Made by a program: the position numbers and the translations under genes
From: Sphaerolaimus hirsutus
Taxonomy: Eukaryota > Nematoda > Chromadorea > Monhysterida > Sphaerolaimidae
DNA: 64,000 bases
Direction of reading: 5' to 3'
Assembly (NCBI GenBank): GCA_964036195.1
Contig: OZ038456.1
Coordinates: 1,116,001 to 1,180,000 of the forward strand
The notes under the pieces: generated by a model
What the model saw: only the letters and a program-made list of their open reading frames with translations
Told to the model about the DNA's origin: nothing
The model's database searches: none
In this document: in pieces, positions 11,252 through 22,329 of the stretch
Layout: the number at the start of each line of letters is the position of its first letter
Position numbering within the stretch: position 1 is the stretch's first letter

Positions 11252-12644
11252 AATGTAAATTGTGAATATGGTCCTAAGGTACTCCTGTGATGAAGCCACC
11301 GAAGTCAGCGTCTTCTACCACCGAATCCGGCTGCTTCAAGACCGTAGTGAGAAACGGCCTTTAGAGTGGTTGATTTCCCGTTGTAGCCGAACGTTCACTT
11401 GTCGACAGCCATGTTGAGTTTATTTCGTGGTTGCGTGTTGAAAAGGGGTTTTGAGATTGTTTCAGGTACTTTATTTCGATCAGATACAGCTTGATACAAA
11501 AGCGCAAAGCCTAGCGAGCTTCCTAGTCAAAGTTTCTATCGCTAGCTTTTTTTGAAGACTTGGGGTGGGTCCGCAGACTGAAGTAAAAACTTCCAAAGTA
11601 GCTAAGACACGGAAATTATGTATAAAACACAGCTACAGTAATTTCCTAAATTTAAATGCACAAATAAAACATAAATGCAATAATAAGACACATTTTGCCG
11701 AAACAGCTGGCTTATAATACGCATGCAATCATTCAAATAATTATGGTAAAGAAATACCAAGTACAAATTGGGCTAATGGAAAAACTATTAATCTTGAGAG
11801 GCGCAAAGTCAGCAAACTCGGCCGATTTACTAATTTGCTTCAATTTGTCAGAAAACATTGACGCACATTGGAACTAATATAATAGGGTTTGGAAATTATA
11901 AATAACAGTGCAAATGTTCCTAATGACGTAAATAGAACAGGGTATATTCAACATAATAATAATAATCACTTCCTGGAAACATATGTTGAATAAACAGTAA
12001 ACTGGGACTTATTCGAGGTAAATGGGTGTGTTAATTGAGCAGGGTTTATAATATATTCTTGGGTATAATTTGAGCAGGGTATTTACCATAATGTCAAAGT
12101 AAATATAAATATAAGTTGTGAGCAGGGTTATAATAATTATGCCTATGCAAAGGGCTTAGTTAAACACGTACAGTAAATGCTAGTTGCATACAGGGCACTA
12201 TTTCTCTATTAGGACGCTGGCCTAAGTAAATACGTAGCACATAAATATTTACAAGATTTGACTTTCCCAAATTGCAAGTAAACCATGTAAATGTATATAT
12301 AATAATGATCAGAAAATTACGGCGAGTTGAATGAGCCTAATTTCATGTTCATAAACCTAATAATAACTTATTTGACCTTTTGACCTAAATATTCCACATA
12401 AACATATCAATAACTTATAAAACACTTTCCTAATTAAATATTCTCCATGGATAAATAATATAGTGCAGGAAATATAATTTGCGTGGTAAATAAATATAGT
12501 GCATGAAAAGTAAAATAATGCAAATAAGTAAATGTGCAAATATGAGCCTAATTATCAAATCTCTGTAGTTCTTTATCCATCCATTTTGCCACGGTCAGCA
12601 CACTCCGGGCAGAAGAGTTGCTGCACCCCGTTGTTGCAGCAACG
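11252..12644. other. Non-coding flank downstream of Env
   Basis: No gene seen. It lies 3' of the minus-strand Env and may include the retroelement's untranslated region or a decayed LTR, but no second LTR copy is present to prove it. AATAAA-like AT-rich stretches are common. Confidence 0.4.
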
Positions 12645-15041
12645 TCACATGCTGGTGGTGGTGGGCGCCAACGTGATGAGTGGCGTTTCCACAGTCGCCT
12701 CGGTGGTGAACGTGGTCGTGCACGAAGTCGTGGGTGTGCGTGAAGTCGCAGGTCCGGTTGCTGGTGATGCCAACGCCGACCTAGCCTGATGATGAAGCAG
12801 GTAGTTGCCCGTGTCGCTTCCTGCGCGTTCGCGTGCGGTGAATTTGCGGATATCAGGCATGTGAATACTGTCTCTGTTCCTGGCTCTGACTTGTCCTTCA
12901 TCAACTGAACTTTCATCTGGTTGAACGTATGCTGATAGTGACTTTGCCATTCTGTCCTCTGTTTCTGCTCTTCGGGCAAATCTGACGGACTGTGTTGAGT
13001 TGGATCTGGCTCTCCTCTTGATTGCTGGTCTCAACTCTGTCTTGCGCACTTTTCTCTGTGGATAATTGGTCTCTTTCTGAGTTGATTTCTTGATAGTATA
13101 TCTGATGGCTCTGAAGCATAGCCATATGCATTTGAACGGACACACTATGCATTTCCATATGCATGTGTATACACATGGTGGAATCACTGGCTTCCCTGTG
13201 GCAATTCTCCAATTGTACCACAGGTATCCTGCAGCTACAATTCCAGCTATCAGGATTGTGATTCCCAGCAGCATTGCAATTGTGTTGATGATTACTTGAA
13301 AGGGTCCTTTCAGCATTCCTCCCATCAAGTTGGTGTACCCCTTTGACACTCCAGATATATAGTGACCATATGCCTTGCCGATTCCTGCTGCTGTCTGTCC
13401 AATTCCGGCTCCAATGCCTTCTATTGAATTTCTGATCACTCTAGGATCCAATGACATATCTGCTGTGTAATCGATCAACTGATTTTGTACATGCTCTAAA
13501 TTCTGTAGTCTCTGAATCTGGCCTCTGACATCCATGAAATTGGTCGCCCTGTTGACAATGTTGGTGAACAGGTGAGGCGCATCAAACGTGAAGGCCTGCC
13601 ACTGTCCTTTCCATGTCATTTCAATTGGCGTCTCTGTGACGTACACCATTCCATGTGCGGACTTCCATTGTCCATGTTCATTTCTGTACAGGTGCGGTGT
13701 GGTGTGGCTGCAGTCCTCTTCTGGTGATTTCTCCACCAAGTCTCTGCTGCCTGGGCTCTTGAACCACAAGGGCCCGTCTTTGTCCAATCTCATTGGTGTG
13801 TACTTGTAACAGGTCTCTCCCACTTTTCCTGTCTGATAAATTATGTATGGCTGCACTTCCTTGCATTCCCAAAACATAATTGCTTCTCCAGCCCATTCTG
13901 CATGAACATCTTGTCTTCCCAGCATAGCTCGAATTCCCAATGTTGGATTGATGCAGAAAAGCTGAGTCAACATGTCCAGCTGATTCTTGCGAAGTTGACA
14001 TAGCTGATGCCATACAATCGCAAATTGTGCTTGAGTCATCTCTCTGACCACATGTTGCAGGAATTGAAACTTGGAGTTTCTGTCGTCCAATCTGGCATAC
14101 AATGTTCCACTGATTGTCGACTCTCTTGCTTCCACTATTTTTCCTGGCATTGCCCATTCCACAGGCACATCTTCTCTTCTGTCAAACTGGATAAATACAC
14201 CTCCTTGATCGGTGTAGTATGTGTCTCCCGGAACACATTCTGAGCCAATTGGCCTCTTTGTCTTATTGCTGTGAGAGTATGCTGCTTGCAACTTTGACAC
14301 AATAATTGTCTGGCCAGATATTTCTGATTTGAATCTGCCAATTCTCTCATATGCACATTGATGCTTGAAATTCTCCGTATCCCACACGGTGATTCCATAA
14401 TTGTGGTCTCTGCAATGTCCCATCATGGCTCTGCACTGGCTGAAATCTTGCAAGTCGCTGATTACAGTCTTTCCATCAAGTGAAGCCACGGTTCCTTCTT
14501 CCATGTAGAAGTTACTGACGACATTTTCTTTGTCATGACAACACCATGAATATTCCACATTCAAGGTTTGATTAGTTGTCCACACTCTGGGCTCCATTTC
14601 CACCAAAGGTGTTCCTCTGAACATCTTGTGGATTCTTGCATAGTTACAGGCTACCACGCCAACTTGCTGGTATTTCTCAAAATTGCCTGTAATGCCTTTC
14701 GCTCCCCAGAAACTGGTGTGTGTGATGATCTCCTTGATTCTGATGTAGCATCTGTATGCTTTCTCTTTCTGTGGAATCTGTCTCTGTGCGTAAAGTGTAA
14801 CTTTCATTGCCTCGACAAAATTCCTTGGTGGAATATGGCACTGCACTTCTTCAGGAACTGTAAGCGCATGTCCATGCCTTCCACTGGTGCAAATCTGATA
14901 CTTCTGGCTTTGTGAGCTGATCACCTGTTCCACAGGATGATCCTTAATTGCATCCTTGAATCTCTCATAAGTCTGCATTTCTCTGACAGATTTTGGTGGC
15001 CATTCTGAAGGCAAAGGCGGCAATCCATGACGCGCTGCCAA
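12645..15041 (-). CDS. env: Env glycoprotein of BEL/Pao-type element, class III (gB-like) fusogen; N-terminus in another frame
   Basis: Open for 798 codons. The ectodomain is Cys- and Trp-rich. A central block around residues 345-480, with an NP-x-LGIRAMLGR stretch and spaced cysteines, follows the order seen in herpesvirus glycoprotein B. A Gly-rich amphipathic stretch (about 535-575) precedes one strong membrane helix (about 580-612). Next comes a Cys-cluster typical of palmitoylation (about 620-645) and a long basic, then Ser/Thr-rich, cytoplasmic tail. Such proteins are trimeric membrane fusogens. The first methionine of this frame is not the true start: signal-peptide-like sequence continues upstream in a second frame (to about 15180), so a frameshift near 15030 breaks the gene. 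It lies directly downstream of the integrase end. The family assignment is by eye. Confidence 0.7.
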   Translation of the reverse strand: MAARHGLPPLPSEWPPKSVREMQTYERFKDAIKDHPVEQVISSQSQKYQICTSGRHGHALTVPEEVQCHIPPRNFVEAMKVTLYAQRQIPQKEKAYRCYIRIKEIITHTSFWGAKGITGNFEKYQQVGVVACNYARIHKMFRGTPLVEMEPRVWTTNQTLNVEYSWCCHDKENVVSNFYMEEGTVASLDGKTVISDLQDFSQCRAMMGHCRDHNYGITVWDTENFKHQCAYERIGRFKSEISGQTIIVSKLQAAYSHSNKTKRPIGSECVPGDTYYTDQGGVFIQFDRREDVPVEWAMPGKIVEARESTISGTLYARLDDRNSKFQFLQHVVREMTQAQFAIVWHQLCQLRKNQLDMLTQLFCINPTLGIRAMLGRQDVHAEWAGEAIMFWECKEVQPYIIYQTGKVGETCYKYTPMRLDKDGPLWFKSPGSRDLVEKSPEEDCSHTTPHLYRNEHGQWKSAHGMVYVTETPIEMTWKGQWQAFTFDAPHLFTNIVNRATNFMDVRGQIQRLQNLEHVQNQLIDYTADMSLDPRVIRNSIEGIGAGIGQTAAGIGKAYGHYISGVSKGYTNLMGGMLKGPFQVIINTIAMLLGITILIAGIVAAGYLWYNWRIATGKPVIPPCVYTCIWKCIVCPFKCIWLCFRAIRYTIKKSTQKETNYPQRKVRKTELRPAIKRRARSNSTQSVRFARRAETEDRMAKSLSAYVQPDESSVDEGQVRARNRDSIHMPDIRKFTARERAGSDTGNYLLHHQARSALASPATGPATSRTPTTSCTTTFTTEATVETPLITLAPTTTSM

Positions 15042-15402
15042 TGATGGTTTCTAGAACGTATGTTCTGGAAAATACTTCGTTGTAAGCCTTGCCAGCTTCT
15101 CTCAGCGTTGCTGACTCTGACATGTCTGTCAGCATCAACACCATGCACAGCATTCCAATCACCAGACTGCTGGTGGTTGCTGTGGTTTTCCCTGTCGCAC
15201 TCCTCAGGACTCTATCTGATGCTGAGTTCTTCTGAGCAGGATCCGGTACAGGATTTCTGTCTGAATTCTGATTTCTGACATGTTTCTGGACAATTGCTGG
15301 GTCCAGTAAATCCACTTTGACTGTTACTGCTGTCTCTGGGATATCCATTGTCTTTGAATTGATTTCCAGTGGATACAATTGATTGAGTGGTCTGCTGACC
15401 AC
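15042..15402 (-). pseudogene. End of Pol and start of Env, in a shifted frame
   Basis: The reading frame opens with the final motif of the BEL/Pao integrase C-terminal domain (DUF5641; RPLNQLYPLE). It continues without a stop into a Ser/Asp-rich spacer and a hydrophobic segment like a signal peptide (about 15113-15180). Homology then passes to the Env frame near 15030. So Pol and Env share one frame here, apart from the TGA at 15460-15462. Confidence 0.6.
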
Positions 15403-15459
15403 ATTTCTGTTGGCAGTTCTAACCTTTGCTGAGCGAATCTGTCCATCTTTGCTGGGCTC

Positions 15460-16374
15460 TCACTGCTCGATGCGACCCATCCTCCATGCACCTCTGGGCA
15501 TGTTTTCTTCATAAATCAGCACAACTTCATTCACTTTGGGTTCTCGAGTCGCTGTCAATCTGCCATGCTTGTGTGTCACCTGAGTCCTTTCCCTCAAGCT
15601 CGGGATATACTCTTGATGCCACAAGTCCCAGAACTTATCCAAAGTTTTCTGGGTTGTCTCCCAATATTTCTGTAATTTCGCTGCATTATCCACTCTGGGC
15701 ACAAATTCTCCATCTTTGTCTGCATCAAACTGTGGTGCTCCAATCTGACCTTCCCCTGTCAGGAAGTCTTTTGGTGTCAGTACTCTGAGACTCTTCACAT
15801 CACCATAGATGTAAGAGATTGCTCTGCTGTTGATCACTGCTTCAACTTCTGGCAGAAGTGTCAACAATTCTTGCAGGGTTAACATTCTGTGCCCCACAGC
15901 TGCTTTGAAATGTTTCTTGGTGATGCCCACCATTCTCTCATAGACTCCTCCTTGCCATGGTGCCATAGGAGTTGTCATGTTCCACTGGATTTGTTGCTGT
16001 GAGCAGTATGTCTGTACTGCTCCACTTTTGACCATTTATGACCATTCTTTCCCAGTATTAATGGCCTTGTCAGTGCTTGAGCTGAGCACTTTCTCTGTCA
16101 ACTTGAATTGCGTTGCATTGTCTGAAATCACTGCCTCAGGCTTTCCACGCCTGGCGATGAATCTCCTGACTGCGTTCAGGAATTCCTGTGCTGTCATGTC
16201 CAGCACACTTTCCAGGTGAACTGCACGTGTCACCATACATGTGAACAAACAGATCCACATTTTCCTGTGATCTTTGTCCACTTTGTACCAAACTGGTCCC
16301 AAATAATCCAAGCCCGCGTACTGGAACGGTCTGGCTCTCTGAACGCACACTACTCTTGGGTGATCGCATCGCAT
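15460..16374 (-). pseudogene. BEL/Pao integrase, truncated and interrupted by stops
   Basis: Two consecutive segments in one frame (16374-16039 and 16035-15460). They hold the integrase core: first Asp in GLDYLGP, second Asp in ISDNATQF, and the Glu in GGVYERM, followed by INSR and the DUF5641-type tail (NEVVLIYEENMPRGAWRMGR). The N-terminal zinc-binding domain is absent because satellite sequence starts at about 16340-16378. An in-frame TAA (16036-16038) splits the core and a TGA (15460-15462) stands before the last motif, so the enzyme is dead. BEL/Pao identity rests on the integrase pattern and tail. Confidence 0.85.
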
Positions 16375-19138
16375 GTGAGGCCGGAACTAAGGAGACGTAA
16401 CGGCTATATTTGATACCGTTGCGAAGCTGAGAACATCCTCTATCAGAATCCACAGCCTCCCCGGAGGCTCGCGTTAGCTTTTTTATACCTAAGATTTCAA
16501 AACGTGATGTGCACCCTAATCTAGAATTGATTGTATTGCATGTGGGGACAGAACTAGGAAAAACTCAATGCTGTGGTCTATACCATTGCGAAGCTTAGAA
16601 AATTCTCTTTCAGAAACTGTCACTCTCCAGAAGGTTCACCGTCACGATTTTATACATAAGATTTGAAAACGTGGAATGCGCCCCAATCAAGGGTTGATTG
16701 TATTGCATGTGAGGCCGGAACCAGGAAAAACTAAATGCTGTGATTCATACCATTGGAAAGCTATGTTAATTCTCTTTCAGATAGTACCACTCTCCAGAAG
16801 GTTCACCGTCACGATTTTATACCTAAGATTTCAAAACATGCGGTTTGCAGAAATCCAAAGTTGATCGTATCGCATGTGAGGCCGGAACTAAGGAGACGTA
16901 ACGGCTATCTTCGATACCGTTGCGAAGCTGAGAACCTCCTCTTTCAGAATCCACAGCCTCCCCGGAGGCTCGCGTTAGCTTTTTTATACCTAAGATTTCA
17001 AAACGTGATGTGCGCCCTAATCTAGAATTGATTGTATCGCATGTGGGGCCGGAACCAGGAAAAACTAAATGCTGTGATTCATACCATTGGAAAGCTGAGA
17101 TAATTCTCTTTCAGATAGTACCACTCTCCAGAAGGTTCACCGTCACGATTTTATACCTAAGATTTCAAAACATGCGGTTTGCAGAAATCCAAAGTTGATC
17201 GTATCGCATGTGAGACCGGAACTAAGGAGACGTAACAACTATATTTGATACCGTTGCGAAACTGAGAACATCCTCTATCAAAATCCACAGCCTCCCCATA
17301 GGCTCGCATTAGGGATTTTATACCTAAGATTTCAAAACATGCGGTTTGCAGAAATCCAAAGTTGATCGTATCGCATGTGAGACCGGAACTAAGGAGACGT
17401 AACAACTATATTTGATACCGTTGCGAAACTGAGAACATCCTCTATCAGAATCCACAGCCTCCCCATAGGCTCGCATTAGGACTTTTATACCTAAGATTTC
17501 AAAACGTGCTGTGCGCCCTAATCTAGGTTTGATTGTAACGCATGTGGGGCCAGAACCAGGAAAAACTGAATGCTGTGGTCTATACCATTGGAAAGCTTAG
17601 AAAATTCTCTTTCAGAATCTACCACTGTCCAGAAGGTTCACCGTCACGATTTTATACATAAGATTTGAAAACATGGAATGCGCCCCAATCTATTGTCGAT
17701 CGTATCGCATGTGAGGCCGGAGCCAAGAAAAACTAAATGCTGTGATTCACACCATTGGAAAGCTTAGAAAATTCTCTTTCAGAAACTGCCACTTTCCAGA
17801 AGGTTCACCGTCACGATCGTATACCTAAGATTTCAAAACATGCGGTTTGCAGAAATCCAGGGTCAATTGTATCGCATGTGAGGCCGGAACTAAGGAGACA
17901 TAACGGCTATATTTGATACTGTTGCGAAACTGAGAACATCCTCTATCAGAATCCACAGCCTCCCCATAGGCTCGCGTTAGGATTTTTATACCTAAGATTT
18001 CAAAACGTGCTGTGCGCCCTAATCTAGGTTTGATTGTATTGCATGTGGGGCCAGAACCAGGAAAAACTGAATGCTGTGGTCTATACCATTGGAAAGCTTA
18101 GAAAATTCTCTTTCAGAATCTACCACTCTCCAGAAGGTTCACCATCATGATTTTATACATAAGATTTGAAAACATGGAATGCGCCCCAATCTATGGTCAA
18201 TCGTATCGCATGTGAGGTCGGAGCCAGGAAAAACTAAATGCTGTGATTCACACCATTGGAAAGCTTAGAAAATTCTCTTTCAGAAACTGCCACTTTCCAG
18301 AAGGTTCACTGTCACGATTTTATACCTAAGATTTCAAAACATGCGGTTTGCAGAAATCCAGGGTCGATCGTATCACATGTGAGGCTGGAACTAAGGAGAC
18401 ATAACGGCTATATTTGATACTGTTGCGAAACTGAGAACATCCTCTATCAGAATCCACAGCCTCCCCATAGGCTCGCGTTAGGATTTTTATACCTAAGATT
18501 TCAAAACGTGCTGTGCACCCTAATCTAGGTTTGATTGTATCGCATGTGGGGCCAGAACCAGGAAAAACTGAATGTTGTGGTCTATACCATTGGAAAGCTT
18601 AGAAAATTCTCTTTCAGAATCTACCACTCTCCAGAAGGTTCACCGTCACGATTTTATACATAAGATTTGAAAACATGGAATGCGCCCCAATCTATGGTCA
18701 ATCGTATCGCATGTGAGGTCGGAGCCAGGAAAAACTAAATGCTGTGATTCACACCATTGGAAAGCTTCGAAAATTCTCTTTCAGAAACTGCCACTTTCCA
18801 GAAGGTTCACCGTCACGATTTTATACCTAAGATTTCAAAACAAGCGGTTTGCAGAAATCCAGGGTTGATCGTATCGCATGTGAGGCCGGAACTAAGGAGA
18901 CGTAACGGCTATATTTGATACTGTTGCGAAGCTGAGAACATCCTCTTTCAGAATCCACAGCCCAGCAAGAGGCTCGCGTTAAAATTTTTTACCTAAGATT
19001 TCAATACATGCAGTTTGCAGAAATCCAGGGTCGATCGTATTGCATGTGAGGCCGGAACTAAGGAGACGTAATGGCTATATTTGATACCGTTGCGAAGCTG
19101 AGAACATCCTCTATCAGAATCCACAGCGTCCCCAGGGG

Positions 19139-19146
19139 CTCACGTT
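19139..19146. repeat. Target duplication CTCACGTT, left copy
   Basis: Exact 8-bp match to 21096-21103 on the other side of the inserted element; part of the satellite monomer. Confidence 0.9.
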
Positions 19147-21095
19147 TAGGGTGTCAAATTTCTGTTTCTGTTTTCCGTTTCCGCCTTTCTGCAGGAAAAT
19201 TTAATACCTTTCCGTTTTCCGTTTTCCGGCAGCTGAAAAATTTTTACCTTTCCGTTTTCCGGCAGCCGAAAAATTTTTACCTTTCCGTTTCCGTTTTCCG
19301 GCAGCTGAAAATTTTTTACCTTTCCGTTTCCGTTTTTCCGGCCCATTTTTCCGTTTTCCGGCTGAAAAATTTTTACCTTTCCGTTTCCATTTTACCAGGC
19401 CATTTTTCCATTTTCTGGCTCGATTTTCAGTTTTCTGGCTCTTTTCCATTGTTTTTCCAATCTGTATTTATCTTCAATTGGCTCATCCCATTGTGTTGTT
19501 TTTGTCTCTTGGAGCAGCATTGACAACTGGGATTTCAGGGTCAGTGAAACAGGTGCTGTGAACCCAATTGAGTCATATGCTGACACCAATAATTTATTCA
19601 AGTTTCATCTGGTTGGTGTTGTGATGCTGTCAATTTGCAATTTTGGTTTTGATATTGCCAGCATGTCCGTTCGGTGATTTTATTTCATGCCCATTACTGC
19701 GACAATTTTATTCACCTTTGGACTCCTGTTGTTTTCTGCTATTTCATTCATGACTGATCTGGAGTTTGACAGCCATTCCCTCATGTTCATAGAACATTGG
19801 TTAAATAAAGCTTTGACTTTGTAATATAGTTCTAAAGCTTCAACTTCATTCTTGACACTCATGATAAAGTTATCGACGTAAATGTTGTTTATTATCATCA
19901 CCAACTGGTTTTGTTCCCCTTCATTTTCCTCATATTCAAGCATGTTGTTTATTGTCACATTTAAATGGTATTTTATGACTGCTCCCAAAATTGCTGGGCT
20001 GCAGACAAGTACAAACAGTACGTGTTTAAAACAAAGTACTATTAAGTTATTTTCAGTTACTGGTTTTGAGGCATCTTTCAGCCAGAAAAATCATGTGTAG
20101 TCTCTAGCTTGGTCATGCAATCCTATTTGCAAAAATGCCTTTTCAATATCGGCAATTAATGCTAGATTGCCTGCCCTGAACCTCAGGAGTGGGCCCAGTG
20201 CTAATGGTGTTGTAATTGGTCCTTTAAAAAGGCACTCGTTGAAACTGGGTTTACCTGCCGACCCATCGTACACAATTCTGCATGATGTCGATTTGCCCGG
20301 CGTGATTACTGGCTGGTGTGGCTGGTAATGAATCCCATTGTTGTCTGTTTTGTCATCACAGATCTCAATTATTCCCTTTTCTAGTTGGTTGTCCAAAACT
20401 TTCCGGTATTGTTCAAATAAGTTTGGATCTTTGTTGAATCTTCTGATCAGTGATGTAAACTGCACCAAGGCTTCTGCTTTTCCTGTGGGCAGGTCACTGA
20501 TACTCTCTTTATATGGCCAGTTAATATAGTATCGTTTGTGGTTGTCGTTGAATTTTATGCTATTTATTATCATCTCCTCTGCAATGTTGTCATCAATTGC
20601 ATAGGGGTCATCAGTGCTTCCCACTGCTTCTAGACTGTGAAATTGTCATAGTGTTTCCTTTCCTGTGGCCACTATGGCTACTTTTTCATGATTTTTTGTT
20701 GGTTCAGTTAAGCTTGAACTACAAGTGAAGTTACAGGCATGATCCATAGTTGCAGAATGTACAGCTACCACACTCAAAGCCAAACAGGCAAACCTGCATG
20801 CAGGTTTTCCTTCTGCAAATTTGTCTATTACCGTGCTAATTTCACTTTATTTTTTCCGTTTCCGTGAAAATTTTGCTTTCTGTTTTCCGTTTTCCGGCAT
20901 TTCATTTTTCCGTTTTCCGGCCGCCAATTTTTTTTTTCCTTTCCGTTTTCCGTTTTCCGCTGAGTAAAATTTTTTTACCTTTCCGTTTTCCGGCAGAATT
21001 TTTTTTTTACCTTTCCGTTTTCTGTTTTCCGTAAAGTGAAAAATTTTTACCTTTCCGTTTTCCGTTTTCCGTAGAAAAATTTTTTTGACACCCTA
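19147..21095. mobile_element. hAT-like element (TAGGGTGTCAAA) carrying BEL/Pao reverse transcriptase
   Basis: Ends TAGGGTGTCAAA / TTTGACACCCTA and a perfect 8-bp duplication CTCACGTT define 1949 bp inserted in the satellite. Both subterminal regions (19160-19450, 20860-21085) are arrays of a TTTCCGTTTTCCGG / CTGAAAAATTTTTACC motif in inverted arrangement. The middle is minus-strand BEL/Pao pol sequence, not a transposase. A second, internally deleted copy lies at 1-558, so the combination had already transposed as a unit. Confidence 0.85.
19680..20860 (-). pseudogene. BEL/Pao reverse transcriptase fragment
   Basis: The minus-strand frame starts in a Cys-containing stretch (about 20860-20700) and passes an in-frame TGA near 20640. 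It then shows the pre-RT and RT core of BEL/Pao elements: FHSLEAVG, SCRIVYDGSAGKPSFNECL, motif A ADIEKAFLQI, and after an in-frame TGA (20091-20093) the palm with SPAILGAVIKYHL and motif C IYVDNF. YVDN instead of the usual YVDD is notable; I believe some BEL/Pao lineages carry it. RNase H and integrase are absent. Two in-frame stops make it non-functional. Confidence 0.8.
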
Positions 21096-21103
21096 CTCAC
21101 GTT
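21096..21103. repeat. Target duplication CTCACGTT, right copy
   Basis: Exact match to 19139-19146; the satellite monomer resumes directly after it. Confidence 0.9.
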
Positions 21104-22329
21104 AGGATTTATATACCTAAGATTTCAAAACGTGCTGTGCGCCCTAATGTAGGTTTGATTGTATCACATGTGGGGCTGGAACCAGGAAAAACTAAATGCT
21201 GTGGTCTATACCATTGGAAAGCTTAGAAAATTCTCTTTCAGAATCTACCACTCTCCAGAAGGTTCACCGTCATGATTTTATACATAAGATTTGAAAACGT
21301 GGAATGCGACCCAATCAAGGGTTGATTGTATTGCATGTGAGGCCGGAACCAGGAAAAACTAAATGCTGTGATTCACACCATTGGAGAGCTTAGAAAATTC
21401 TCTTTCAGAAACTGCCACTTTCCAGAAGGTTCACCGTCACGATTTTATACATAAGATTTGAAAATGTGCTGTTTGCAGAAATCCAGGGTCAATCGTATTG
21501 CATGTGAGGCTGGAACTAAGGAGACGTAACGGCTATATTTGATACCGTTGCGAAGCTGAGAACATCCTCTTTCATAATTCACAGCCTCCCCAGAGGCTCG
21601 CGTTAGGATTTTTATACCTAAGATTTCAAAACGTGCTTTTTGCAGAAATCGAGGGTCGATTTTATCACTTGTGAGGCCAAAACTAAGGAGACGTAACGGC
21701 TATATTTTATACCGTTGCAAAGCTGAGAACCTCCTCTTTCAGGATCCACAGCCTCCCCAGAGGCTCGCGTTAGCATTTTTATACCTAAGATTTCTAAACG
21801 TGATGTGCGCTCTAATCTAGGGTTGATTGTATCGCATGTGGGACTGGAACTAGGAAAAACTAAATGCTGTGGTCTATACCATTGGAAAGCTTAGAATATT
21901 TTCTTACAGAAACTGCCACTCTCCAGAAGGTTCACCGTCACGATTTTATACATAAGATTTGAAAATGTGCTGTTTGCAGAAATCCAGGGTCAATCGTATT
22001 GCATGTGAGGCTGGAACTAAGGAGACGTAACGGCTATATTTGATACCGTTGCAAAGCTGAGAACATCCTCTTTCAGAATTCACAGCCTCCCCAGAGGCTC
22101 GCATTAGGATTTTTATACCTAAGATTTCAAAACGTGCTTTTTGCAGAAATCGAGGGTTGATTGTATTACATGTGAGGCCGGAACTAAGGAGACGTAACGG
22201 CTATATTTGATACCGTTGCGAAGCTGAGAACATCCCCTTTCAGAATCCACAGCCTCCCCAGAGGCTCGAGTTAGCATTTTTATATCTAAGATTTCAAAAC
22301 GTGCTGTGCTCCCTAATCGAGGGTCAGTC

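Noticed and set aside
12532..15788. Plus-strand frames across the Env/integrase region
   Set aside because: Shadows of the minus-strand coding sequence.
16216..18868. Small plus-strand frames in the satellite array
   Set aside because: Repeat artefacts; products repeat with the monomer.
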